Assembly (NCBI RefSeq): GCF_051014445.1
Contig: NC_135137.1
Coordinates: forward strand, 14,323,501 to 14,387,500
Source of the DNA: Colletes latitarsis
Taxonomy: Eukaryota; Arthropoda; Insecta; Hymenoptera; Colletidae
Direction of reading: 5' to 3'
Length of the DNA: 64,000 nucleotides
In this document: positions 22,700-35,300 of the stretch, one piece after another
How positions within the stretch are numbered: position 1 is the stretch's first letter
Layout: each line of letters begins with the position of its first letter
Notes under the pieces: generated by a model
Told to the model about the DNA's origin: nothing
Seen by the model: only the letters and a program-made list of their open reading frames with translations
Database searches by the model: none
Position numbers and translations under genes: made by a program

Positions 22700-23331
22700 T
22701 TTCGCATATTTATCAATCTTGTTGGCCAGATCCTGGGCTTCCACTGTTGTGGATCACATAGTAATGGGCTGCCACACTGAAACAGTCAATTAAACCTAGT
22801 CTGGGTCAACATTTCAAAGGATATCGCATGTTAAGTAAGGGTTAGGTCTAGGATCAGCCCTCAATAGGCTCATTCTTTCGCATATTTCTCATACTTGAGG
22901 GCCAGTTTCTGGGCTTTTTCCGGCATGGGTCGTGTGGTAATGTGGTACCACACTGAAACTGTCGACCAAACCAGGCTACGATCAATATTTTAGAGGATAA
23001 CGCACGTTAGGTATAGGTTAGGTCTGGGATTTGCTCTCATCAGGCTCATACTTTCGCATATTTATCAATCTTGTTGGCCAGATCCTGGGCTTCCACTGGC
23101 TTGGATCACATAGTAATGTGGTACCACACTGACACAGTCAATTAAACCTGGTTTCGATCAATATTTTAGAGGATAACACATGTTAGGTCTAGGATTTGCA
23201 CTGATCAGGCGCAGACTTTCGCATATTTCTCATACTTGATGGCCAGATACTGGGCTTTTTTTGGCTTGGATCACGTAGAAATGTGGTACCACACTGAAGC
23301 AGTCGACTAAACCTGGTCACGATCAATATTT
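22700..23331. repeat. Block repeated at 27,616-28,247
   Basis: This run carries the rare 'taatgggctgccacactg', 'aagtaagggttagg', 'ggatcagccctc', 'gagggccagtttctgg' and 'gtcgaccaaaccaggc' variants and an 11-bp subrepeat deletion (23,182-23,192 is the single copy). The same run recurs in the 33-mer unit at 27,616, offset about 4,916 (28 monomers minus 12). Confidence 0.75.
23182..23192. other. Monomer with one 11-bp subrepeat lost (165 bp)
   Basis: A single GTTAGGTCTAG is followed by 'gatttgcactgatcagg'. The context differs from the 18,441 case but is shared with 28,097 and 33,893, so those are homologous copies of one event. Confidence 0.85.
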
Positions 23332-23835
23332 TAGGCGATAACGCATGTTATGTCTAGGTTAGGTCTGGGATTGGCCCTCATCAGGCTCATACTTTCGCAT
23401 ATTTCTAATACTTGATTGCCAGATCCTGGGCTTTTCTGGTTTGGATCACGTAGTAATGTGGTACCACGCTGTAAAAGTCGACTAAACCTGGTCCCGATCA
23501 ATATTTTAGGGGATAACGCATGTTAGGTCTAGGGTAGGTCTGGGATTTCCTCTCATCAGGCTCATACTTTCGCATATTTCTCATACATGTGGGTCAGATC
23601 CTGGGCTTTTTCTGGTTTGGATCACGAAGTAATGTGGTACCACACTGAAACAGTCGATTAAACCTGGTTTCGATCAATATTTTAGAGGATAACGCATGTT
23701 AGGTCTGGGTTAGGTCTGGGATTTGCCCTCTTCAGTCTCATACTTTCGCATTCTTGACATACTTCTTGAACAGATCCTGGGTTTTTTCTGGTTTGGATCT
23801 CATAGTAATGTCGTACCACACTGAAACAGTCAACT

Positions 23836-26309
23836 AAACCTGGTCTCGATCAATATTTTAGGGGATAGCGCATGTTAGGTCTAGGTTAGGTCTGGGATTT
23901 GCTCTCATCAGGCTCATACTTTCGCATATTTATCAATCTTGTTGGCCAGATCCTGGGCTTCCGCTGGTTTGGATCACGTAGTAATGTGGTACCACACTGA
24001 CACAGTCAATTAAACCTGGTTTCGATCAATATTTTAGAGGATAACACATGTTAGGTCTAGATTAGGTCTAGGATTTGTACTCATCAGGCGCATACATTCG
24101 CATATTTCTCATACTTGATGGCCAGATTCTGGGCTTTTTTGGGTTTGGATCACGTAGTAATGTGGTGCCACACTGAAACAGTCAATTAAACCCGGTTTCG
24201 ATCAATATTTTAGAGGATAACACATGTTAGGTCTAGGTTAGGTCTGAGATTTGCACTCATCAGGCTCATACTTTCGCATATTTCGCATACTTGTTGGTCA
24301 GATCCTGGGCTTTTTCCGGTTTCGATCACGTAGCAATGTGGTACCACACTGAAACAGTCGACTAAACCTGGTTACGATCAATATTTTAGAGGATAACGCA
24401 TGTTAGGTATAGGTTAGGTCTGGGATTTGCTCTCATCAGGCTCATACTTTCGCATATTTATCAATCTTGTTGGCCAGATCCTGGGCTTCCACTGGTTTGG
24501 ATCACGAAGTAATGTGGTACCACACTGGAACAGTCGAGTAAACCTGGTCACGATCAATACTTTAGGGGATAACGCATGTTAGGTCTAGGTTAGGTCTGGG
24601 ATTTGCACTGATCAGGCGCATACTTTCGCATATTTCTCATACTTGATGGCCAGATACTGGGCTTTTTTTGGCTTGGATCACGTAGAAATGTGGTACCACA
24701 CTGAAGCAGTCGACTAAACCTGGTCACGATCAATATTTTAGGCGATAACGCATGTTAGGTCTAGGTTAGGTCTGGGATTTGGTCTCATCAGACTCATACT
24801 TTCGCAATCTTCTCATACTTGTTGAACAGATCCTGGGCATCCACTGGTTTGGATCATATAGTAATGTGGTACCACACTGATACAGTCAATTACACCCGGT
24901 TTCGATCAATATTTTAGAGGATAACGCATGTTAGGTCTAGGTTAGGTCTGGGATTGGCCCTCATCAGGCTCATACTTTCGCATATTTCTAATACTTGTTT
25001 GCCAGATCCTGGGCTTTTTCTGGTTTGGATCACGTAGTAATGTGGTACCACACTGTAAAAGTCGACTAAACCTGGTCTCGATCGATATTTTAGGGGATAG
25101 CGCATGTTAGGTCTAGGTTAGGTCTGGGATTTGCTCTCATCAGGCTCATACTTTCGCATATTTATCAATCTTGTTGGCCAGATCCTGGGCTTCCGCTGGT
25201 TTGGATCACGTAGTAATGTGGTACCACACAGACACAGTCAATTAAACCTGGTTTCGATCAATATTTTAGAGGATAACACATGTTAGGTCTAGGTTAGGTC
25301 TAGGATTTGTACTCATCAGGCGCATACATTCGCATATTTCTCATACTTGATGTCCAGATTCTGGGCTTTTTTGGGTTTGGATCACGTAGTAATGTGGTGC
25401 CACACTGAAACAGTCAATTAAACCTGGTTTCGATCAATATTTTAGAGGATAACACATGTTAGGTCTAGGTTAGGTCTGAGATTTGCACTCATCAGGCTCA
25501 TACTTTCGCATATTTCGCATACTTGTTGGTCAGATCCTGGGCTTTTTCCGGTTTGGATCACGTAGCAATGTGGTACCACACTGAAACAGTCGACTAAACC
25601 TGGTTACGATCAATATTTTAGAGGATAACGCATGTTAGGTATAGGTTAGGTCTGGGATTTGCTCTCATCAGGCTCATACTTTCGCATATTTATCAATCTT
25701 GTTGGCCAGATCCTGGGCTTCCACTGGTTTGGATCACGAAGTAATGTGGTACCACACTGGAACAGTCGAGTAAACCTGGTCACGATCAATACTTTAGGGG
25801 ATAACGCATGTTAGGTCTAGGTTAGGTCTGGGATTTGCACTGATCAGGCGCATACTTTCGCATATTTCTCATACTTGATGGCCAGATACTGGGCTTTTTT
25901 TGGCTTGGATCACGTAGAAATGTGGTACCACACTGAAGCAGTCGACTAAAACTGGTCACGATCAATATTTTAGGCGATAACGCATGTTAGGTCTAGGTTA
26001 GGTCTGGGATTTGGTCTCATCAGACTCATACTTTCGCAATCTTCTCATACTTGTTGAACAGATCCTGGGCATCCACTGGTTTGGATCATATAGTAATGTG
26101 GTACCACACTGATACAGTCAATTACACCCGGTTTCGATCAATATTTTAGAGGATAACGCATGTTAGGTCTAGGTTAGGTCTGGGATTGGCCCTCATCAGG
26201 CTCATACTTTCGCATATTTCTAATACTTGTTTGCCAGATCCTAGGCTTTTTCTGGTTTGGATCACGTAGTAATGTGGTACCACACTGTAAAAGTCGACTA
26301 AACCTGGTC
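23836..26309. repeat. 7-monomer tandem duplication (period 1,232)
   Basis: About 23,836-25,077 recurs as 25,068-26,309. Landmarks such as 'ggggatagcgcatg' (23,861 and 25,093) and 'tttcgcatacttgttgg' (24,281 and 25,513) are exactly seven monomers apart. Small differences include 'ttcgatcacg' against 'ttggatcacg' and 'ctaaacctgg' against 'ctaaaactgg'. The pair is preserved in the second 31.6-kb copy at 55,461-57,934, so it predates that event. Confidence 0.85.
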
Positions 26310-27255
26310 ACGATCAATATTTTAGAGGATAACCCATGTTAGGTATAGGTTAGGTCTGGGATTTGCTCTCCTCAGGCTCATACCGTCGCATATTTCTCAT
26401 ACTTGATGGCCAGATTCTGGGCTTTCTCCGGTATGGGTCACATAGTAATGTGGTACCACATTGACACAGTCAATTAAACCTGGTTTCGATCAATATTTTA
26501 GAGGATAACACATGTTAGGTCTAGGTTAGGTCTGGGATTTGCACTCATCAGGCTCATACTTTCGCATATTTCTAATACTTGTTTGCCAGATCCTGGGCTT
26601 TTTCTGGTTTGGATCACGTAGTAATGTGGTACCACACTGTAACAGTCGACTAAACCTGGTCACGATCAATATTATACAGGATAGCCCATGTTAGGTATAG
26701 GTTAGGTCTGGGATTTGCTCTCATCAGGCTCATACCTTCGCATATTTCTCATACTTGTTGGTCAGATCCTGGGCTTTTTCCGGTTTGGATCACGTAGCAA
26801 TGTGGTACCACACTGAAACAGTCGACTAAACCTGGTTACGATCAATATTTTAGAGGATAACGCATGTTAGGTATAGGTTAGGTCTGGGATTTGCTCTCAT
26901 CAGGCTCATACTTTCGCATATTTATCAATCTTGTTGGCCAGATCCTGGGCTTCCACTGGTTTGGATCACGAAGTAATGTGGTACCACACTGAAACAGTCG
27001 AGTAAACCTGGTCACGATCAATATTTTAGGGGATAACGCATGTTAGGTCTAGGTTAGGTCTGGGATTTGCTCTCATCAGGCTCATACTTTTGCATATTTA
27101 TCAATCTTGTTGGCCAGATTGTGGGCTTTTTTTGATTTGGATCACGTAGTAATGCGGTACCACACTGAAACAGTCAATTAAAACCGGTTTCGATCAATAT
27201 TTTAGAGGATAACACATGTTAGGTCTAGGTTAGGTCTGGGATTTGCACTCATCAG

Positions 27256-27431
27256 GCTCATACTTTCGCATATTTCTCATACTTGATGGCCAGATTCTGA
27301 TCTTTTTTTTGCTTTGATCTCGTAGTAATGGGGTACCACACTGAAACAGTCTATTAAACCTGGTTTCGATCAATATCTTCGAGGATAACGCATGATAGGT
27401 CTAGGTTAGGTCTGGGATTGGCTCTCATCAG
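27256..27431. repeat. Subfamily E monomer (example): 'ttctgatc' T8 'gctttgatctcg'
   Basis: Diagnostic bases are 'gattctgatc' followed by eight T and 'gctttgatctcgtag', then 'taatggggtaccac', 'agtctattaaacctgg' and 'atatcttcgagg'. The palindrome keeps GGTACC but loses its left arm. Related copies lie at about 5.1, 9.0, 11.5, 13.6, 19.4, 20.3, 21.1, 30.8, 33.1 and 36.6 kb. A version with 'ttcttatc' lies at about 31.3, 37.1, 38.9 and 42.2 kb. Confidence 0.75.
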
Positions 27432-27960
27432 GCTCATACTTTCGCAAATTTCTCATACTTGTTGGCCAGATCCTGGGCTTTCTCTGGTTTGGATCACGTA
27501 GTAATGTGGTACCACACTGAAACAGTCGACTAAACCTGGTCACGATCAATATTTTTGAGGATAACGCATGTTAGGTATAGGTTAGGTCTGGGATTTGCTC
27601 TCATCAGGCTCATACTTTCGCATATTTATCAATCTTGTTGGCCAGATCCTGGGCTTCCACTGGTGTGGATCACATAGTAATGGGCTGCCACACTGAAACA
27701 GTCAATTAAACCTAGTCTGGGTCAACATTTCAAAGGATATCGCATGTTAAGTAAGGGTTAGGTCTAGGATCAGCCCTCAATAGGCTCATACTTTCGCATA
27801 TTTCTCATACTTGAGGGCCAGTTTCTGGGGTTTTCCGGCATGGGTCGCGTGGTAATGTGGTACCACACTGAAACTGTCGACCAAACCAGGCTACGATCAA
27901 TATTTTAGAGGATAACGCACGTTAGGTATAGGTTAGGTCTGGGATTTGCTCTCATCAGGC

Positions 27961-27984
27961 CCATACCGTCGCAAATTTCTCATA
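27961..27984. other. Short conversion-like patch in copy A
   Basis: Seven bases differ within 24 from both copy B (33,757-33,780) and the second large copy (59,586-59,609), which agree with each other. The replaced sequence ('cccataccgtcgcaaatttc' and on to 'catacttg') is identical to the monomer 516 bases downstream (28,477). Outside the patch the copies agree. This fits a short nonreciprocal transfer from a neighbouring monomer after the 31.6-kb duplication. Confidence 0.75.
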
Positions 27985-28096
27985 CTTGTTGGCCAGATCC
28001 TGGGCTTCCACTGGCTTGGATCACATAGTAATGTGGTACCACACTGACACAGTCAATTAAACCAGGTTTCGATCAATATTTTAGAGGATAACACAT

Positions 28097-28107
28097 GTTA
28101 GGTCTAG
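28097..28107. other. Monomer with one 11-bp subrepeat lost (copy A)
   Basis: Same context as 23,182. It accounts for most of the 12-base shortfall of the 33-mer unit. Confidence 0.85.
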
Positions 28108-31100
28108 GATTTGCACTGATCAGGCGCAGACTTTCGCATATTTCTCATACTTGATGGCCAGATACTGGGCTTTTTTTGGCTTGGATCACGTAGAAATGTG
28201 GTACCACACTGAAGCAGTCGACTAAACCTGGTCACGATCAATATTTTAGGGGATAATGCATGTTAGCTCTAGGGTAGGTCTGGGATTTCCTCTCATCAGG
28301 CTCATACTTTCGCATATTTCTCATACATGTGGGTCAGATCCTGGGCTTTTTCTGGTTTGGATCACGAAGTAATGTGGTACCACACTGAAACAGTCGACTA
28401 AACCTGGTTTCGATCGATATTTTAGAGGATAACGCATGTTAGGTCTAGGTTAGGTCTGGGATTCGCTCTCATCAGGCCCATACCGTCGCAAATTTCTCAT
28501 ACTTGTTGGCCAGATCCTGGGCCTTTTCTGGTATGGATCACGTAGTAATGTGGTGCCACACTGAAGCAGTCGCGTAAACCAGGTCTCGATCAATATGTTA
28601 GAGGATAACGCATGTTAGGTACAGGTTAGGTCTGGGTTTTGCTCTCATCAGGCTCATACTTTCGCATATTTCTCATACTTGATGGCCAAATTCTGGGCTT
28701 TTTCTGGTTTGGATTACGTAGTAATGTGGTACCACACTGAAACAGTCAATTAAACCTGGTGTCGATCAATATTTTAGAGGATAACACATGTTAGGTCTAG
28801 GTTAGATCTGGGATTTGCACCCATCAGGATCATACTTTCGCATATTTCTCATACTTGATGGCCAGATTCTGGGCTTTCTCCGGTATGGGTCACATAGTAA
28901 TGTGGTACCACATTGACACAGTCAATTAAACCTGGTTTCGATCAATATTTTAGAGGATAACACATGTTAGGTCTAGGTTAGGTCTGGGATTTGCACTCAT
29001 CAGGCTCATACTTTCGCATATTTCTCATACTTGATGGCCAGATTCTGGGCTTGTTTTAGCTTAGATCACGTAGTAATGTGGTACCACACTGAAACAGTCG
29101 ATTAAACCTGGTTTCGATCAATATTTTAGAGGATAACGCATGTTAGGTCTGGGTTAGGTCTGGGAATTGCCCTCTTCAGTCTCATACTTTCGCATTCTTG
29201 ACATACTTCTTGAACAGATCCTGGGTTTTTTCTGGTTTGGATCACATAGTAATGTCGTACCACACTGAAACAGTCAACTAAACCTGGTCTCGATCAATAT
29301 TTTAGGGGATAGCGCATGTTAGGTCTAGGTTAGGTCTGGGATTTGCTCTCATCAGGCTCATACTTTCGCATATTTATCAATCTTGTTGGCCAGATCCTGG
29401 GCTTCCGCTGGTTTGGATCACGTAGTAATGTGGTACCACACTGACACAGTCAATTAAACCTGGTTTCGATCAATATTTTAGAGGATAACACATGTTAGGT
29501 CTAGGTTAGGTCTAGGATTTGTACTCACCAGGCGCATACATTCGCATATTTCTCATACTTGATGGCCAGATTCTGGGCTTTTTTGGGTTTGGATCACGTA
29601 GTAATGTGGTGCCACACTGAAACAGTCAATTAAACCCGGTTTCGATCAATATTTTAGAGGGTAACACATGTTAGGTCTAGGTTAGGTCTGAGATTTGCAC
29701 TGATCAGGCGCATACTTTCGCATATTTCTCATACTTGATGGCCAGATACTGGGCTTTTTTTGGCTTGGATCACGTAGAAATGTGGTACCACACTGAAGCA
29801 GTCGACTAAACCTGGTCACGATCAATATTTTAGGCGATAACGCATGTTAGGTCTAGGTTAGGTCTGGGATTTGGTCTCATCAGACTCATACTTTCGCAAT
29901 CTTCTCATACTTGTTGAACAGATCCTGGGCATCCACTGGTTTGGATCATATAGTAATGTGGTACCACACTGATACAGTCAATTACACCCGGTTTCGATCA
30001 ATATTTTAGAGGATAACGCATGTTAGGTCTAGGTTGGGTCTGGGATTGGCCCTCATCAGGCTCATACTTTCGCATATTTCTAATACTTGTTTGCCAGATC
30101 CTGGGCTTTTTCTGGTTTGGATCACGTAGTAATGTGGTACCACACTGTAAAAGTCGACAAAACCTGGTCACGATCAATATTTTAGAGGATAGCCTATGTT
30201 AGGTATAGGTTAGGTCTGGGATTTGCTCTCATCAGGCTCATACCTTCGCATATTTCTCATACTTGTTGGTCAGATCCTGGGCTTTTTCCGGCTTGGATCA
30301 CGTAGCAATGTGGTACCACACTGAAACAGTCGACTAAACCTGGTTACGATCAATATTTTAGAGGATAACGCATGTTAGGTATACGTTAGGTCTGGGATTT
30401 GCTCTCATCAGGCTCATACTTTCGCATATTTATCAATCTTGTTGGCCAGATCCTGGGCTTCCACTGGTTTGGATCACGAAGTAATGTGGTACCACACTGG
30501 AACAGTCGAGTAAACCTGGTCACGATCAATACTTTAGGGGATAACGCATGTTAGGTCTAGGTTAGGTCTGGGATTTGCTCTCATCAGGCTCATACTTTTG
30601 CATATTTATCAATCTTGTTGGCCAGATTCTGGGCTTTTTTTGGTTTGGATCACGTAGTAATGCGGTACCACACCCAAACAGTCAATTAAACCCGGTTTCG
30701 ATCAATATTTTAGAGGATAACACATGTTAGGTCTAGGTTAGGTCTGGGATTTGCACTCATCAGGCTCATAGTTTCGCATATTTCTCATACTTGATGGCCA
30801 GATTCTGATCTTTTTTTTGCTTTGATCTCGTAGTAATGGAGTACCACACTGAAACAGTCTATTAAACCTGGTTTCGATCAATATCTTCGAGGATAACGCA
30901 TGATAGGTCTAGGTTAGGTCTGGGATTGGCTCTCATCAGGCTCATACTTTCGCAAATTTCTCATACTTGTTGGCCAGATCCTGGGCTTTTTCTGGTTTGG
31001 ATCACGTAGTAATGTGGTACCACACTGAAACAGTCGACTAAACCTGGTCACGATCAATATTTTAGAGGATAACCCATGTTAGGTATAGGTTAGGTCTGGG

Positions 31101-32399
31101 ATTTGCTCTCATCAGGCTCATACTTTCGCATATTTATCAATCTTGTTGGCCAGATCCTGGGCTTCCACTGGTTTGGATCACGTAGTAATGCGGTACCACA
31201 CTGAAACAGTCAATTAAACCCGGTTTGGATCAATATTTTAGAGTATAACACATGTTAGGTCTAGGTTAGGTCTGGGATTTGCACCCATCAGGCTCATACT
31301 TTCGCATATTTCTCATACTTGATGGCCAGATTCTTATCTTTTTTTTGCTTTGATCTCGTAGTAATGGGGTACCACACTGAAGCAGTCGACTAAACCTGGT
31401 CACGATCAATATTTTAGGCGATAACGCATGTTAGGTCTAGGTTAGGTCTGGGATTTGGTCTCATCAGACTGATACTTTCGCATTCTTCTCATACTTGTTG
31501 AACAGATCCTGGGCATCCACTGGTTTGGATCACATAGTAATGTGGTACCACACTGACACAGTCAATTACACCCGGTTTCGATCAATATTTTAGAGGATAA
31601 CGCATGTTAGGTCTAGGTTAGGTCTGGGATTGGCCCTCATCAGGCTCATACCTTCGCATATTTCTAATACTTGTTTGCCAGATCCTGGGCTTTATCTGGT
31701 TTGGATCACGTAGTAATGTGGTACCACACTGTAACAGTCGACTAAACGTGGTCACGATCAATATTTTAGAGGATAACCCATGTTAGGTATAGGTTAGGTC
31801 TGGGATTTGCTCTCCTCAGGCTCATACTTTCGCATATTTCTCAATCTCGTTGGACAGATCCTGGGCTTCCACTGGTTTGGTTCACATAGTAATGTGGTAC
31901 CACATTGACACTGTCAATTAAACCTGGTCACGATCAATATCTTAGGCGATAACGCATGTTAGGTCTAGGTTAGGTCTTGGATTTGGTCTCATCAGACTCA
32001 TACTTTCGCATTCTTCTCATACTTGTTGAACAGATCCTGGGCTTCCACTGGTTTGGATCACGTAGTAATGTAGTGCCACACTGAAACAGTCGACTAAACC
32101 TGGTCCCGATCAATATTTTAGGGGATAATGCATGTTAGGTCTAGGGTAGGTCTGGGATTTCCTCTCATCAGGCTCATACTTTCGCATATTTCTCATACAT
32201 GTGGGTCAGATCCTGGGCTTTTTCTGGTTTGGATCACGTAGTAATGTGGTACCACACTGAAACAGTCGACTAAACCTGGTTACGATCAATATTATAGAGG
32301 ATAACACATGTTAGGTCTAGGTTAGGTCTACGATTTGCACTCATCAGGCCCATACTTTCGCATATTTCTCAATCTTGTTGGACAGATCCTGGGCTTCCA

Positions 32400-35300
32400 C
32401 TGGTTTGGATCACGAAGTAATGTGGTACCACACTGTAACAGTCGACTAAACCTGGTCACGATCAATATTATAGAGGATAGCCCATGTTAGGTATAGGTTA
32501 GGTCTGGGATTTGCTCTCATCAGGCTCATACCTTCGCATATTTCTCATACTTGTTGGTCAGATCCTGGGCTCTTTCCGGTTTGGATCACGTAGCAATGTG
32601 GTACCACACTGAAACAGTCGACTAAACCTGGTTGCGATCAATATTTTAGAGGATAACGCATGTTAGGTATAGGTTAGGTCTGGGATTTGCTCTCATCAGG
32701 CTCATACTTTCGCATATTTATCAATCTTGTTGGCCAGATCCTGGGCTTCCACTGGTTTGGATCACGAAGTAATGTGGTACCACACTGAAACAGTCGAGTA
32801 AACCTGGTCACGATCAATATTTTAGGGGATAACGCATGTTAGGTCTAGGTTAGGTCTGGGATTTGCTCTCATCAGGCTCATACTTTTGCATATTTATCAA
32901 TCTTGTTGGCCAGATTGTGGGCTTTTTTTGATTTGGATCACGTAGTAATGCGGTACCACACTGAAACAGTCAATTAAAACCGGTTTCGATCAATATTTTA
33001 GAGGATAACACATGTTAGGTCTAGGTTAGGTCTGGGATTTGCACTCATCAGGCTCATACTTTCGCATATTTCTCATACTTGATGGCCAGATTCTGATCTT
33101 TTTTTTGCTTTGATCTCGTAGTAATGGGGTACCACACTGAAACAGTCTATTAAACGTGGTTTCGATCAATATCTTCGAGGATAACGCATGATAGGTCTAG
33201 GTTAGGTCTGGGATTGGCTCTCATCAGGCTCATACTTTCGCAAATTTCTCATACTTGTTGGCCAGATCCTGGGCTTTCTCTGGTTTGGATCACGTAGTAA
33301 TGTGGTACCACACTGAAACAGTCGACTAAACCTGGTCACGATCAATATTTTTGAGGATAACGCATGTTAGGTATAGGTTAGGTCTGGGATTTGCTCTCAT
33401 CAGGCTCATACTTTCGCATATTTATCAATCTTGTTGGCCAGATCCTGGGCTTCCACTGGTGTGGATCACATAGTAATGGGCTGCCACACTGAAACAGTCA
33501 ATTAAACCTAGTCTGGGTCAACATTTCAAAGGATATCGCATGTTAAGTAAGGGTTAGGTCTAGGATCAGCCCTCAATAGGCTCATACTTTCGCATATTTC
33601 TCATACTTGAGGGCCAGTTTCTGGGGTTTTCCGGCATGGGTCGCGTGGTAATGTGGTACCACACTGAAACTGTCGACCAAACCAGGCTACGATCAATATT
33701 TTAGAGGATAACGCACGTTAGGTATAGGTTAGGTCTGGGATTTGCTCTCATCAGGCTCATACTTTCGCATATTTATCAATCTTGTTGGCCAGATCCTGGG
33801 CTTCCACTGGCTTGGATCACATAGTAATGTGGTACCACACTGACACAGTCAATTAAACCAGGTTTCGATCAATATTTTAGAGGATAACACATGTTAGGTC
33901 TAGGATTTGCACTGATCAGGCGCAGACTTTCGCATATTTCTCATACTTGATGGCCAGATACTGGGCTTTTTTTGGCTTGGATCACGTAGAAATGTGGTAC
34001 CACACTGAAGCAGTCGACTAAACCTGGTCACGATCAATATTTTAGGGGATAATGCATGTTAGCTCTAGGGTAGGTCTGGGATTTCCTCTCATCAGGCTCA
34101 TACTTTCGCATATTTCTCATACATGTGGGTCAGATCCTGGGCTTTTTCTGGTTTGGATCACGAAGTAATGTGGTACCACACTGAAACAGTCGACTAAACC
34201 TGGTTTCGATCGATATTTTAGAGGATAACGCATGTTAGGTCTAGGTTAGGTCTGGGATTCGCTCTCATCAGGCCCATACCGTCGCAAATTTCTCATACTT
34301 GTTGGCCAGATCCTGGGCCTTTTCTGGTATGGATCACGTAGTAATGTGGTGCCACACTGAAGCAGTCGCGTAAACCAGGTCTCGATCAATATGTTAGAGG
34401 ATAACGCATGTTAGGTACAGGTTAGGTCTGGGTTTTGCTCTCATCAGGCTCATACTTTCGCATATTTCTCATACTTGATGGCCAAATTCTGGGCTTTTTC
34501 TGGTTTGGATTACTTAGTAATGTGGTACCACACTGAAACAGTCAATTAAACCTGGTTTCGATCAATATTTTAGAGGATAACACATGTTAGGTCTAGGTTA
34601 GATCTGGGATTTGCACCCATCAGGATCATACTTTCGCATATTTCTCATACTTGATGGCCAGATTCTGGGCTTTCTCCGGTATGGGTCACATAGTAATGTG
34701 GTACCACATTGACACAGTCAATTAAACCTGGTTTCGATCAATATTTTAGAGGATAACACATGTTAGGTCTAGGTTAGGTCTGGGATTTGCACTCATCAGG
34801 CTCATACTTTCGCATATTTCTCATACTTGATGGCCAGATTCTGGGCTTGTTTTAGCTTAGATCACGTAGTAATGTGGTACCACACTGAAACAGTCGATTA
34901 AACCTGGTTTCGATCAATATTTTAGAGGATAACGCATGTTAGGTCTGGGTTAGGTCTGGGATTTGCCCTCTTCAGTCTCATACTTTCGCATTCTTGACAT
35001 ACTTCTTGAACAGATCCTGGGTTTTTTCTGGTTTGGATCACATAGTAATGTCGTACCACACTGAAACAGTCAACTAAACCTGGTCTCGATCAATATTTTA
35101 GGGGATAGCGCATGTTAGGTCTAGGTTAGGTCTGGGATTTGCTCTCATCAGGCTCATACTTTCGCATATTTATCAATCTTGTTGGCCAGATCCTGGGCTT
35201 CCGCTGGTTTGGATCACGTAGTAATGTGGTACCACACTGACACAGTCAATTAAACCTGGTTTCGATCAATATTTTAGAGGATAACACATGTTAGGTCTAG

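Larger units (their letters stand above)
26604..32399. repeat. 33-monomer unit, copy A (5,796 bp)
   Basis: It matches 32,400-38,195 over its full length. The unit is 33 monomers minus 12 bases; the deficit is one 11-bp subrepeat deletion (28,097-28,107) plus one T-tract base near 27,830. Differences from copy B seen by eye lie at 27360, 28718, 28761, 29166, 29924, 30551 and 30771 and in the patch 27,961-27,984. The first 75 bases differ at two sites from the other unit starts (26619 and 26677). Confidence 0.9.

Noticed and set aside
24914..25105. Minus-strand open frame of 63 codons, identical at 56,539-56,730
   Set aside because: The identity is due to the 31,625-bp duplication, not to selection on a protein. 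The sequence is ordinary monomer.
30020..30202. Plus-strand open frame of 60 codons, identical at 35,816-35,998 and 61,645-61,827
   Set aside because: The three copies are those of the 33-mer unit (offset 5,796) and the large duplication (offset 31,625). The frame is open only because of a few variants in these monomers.
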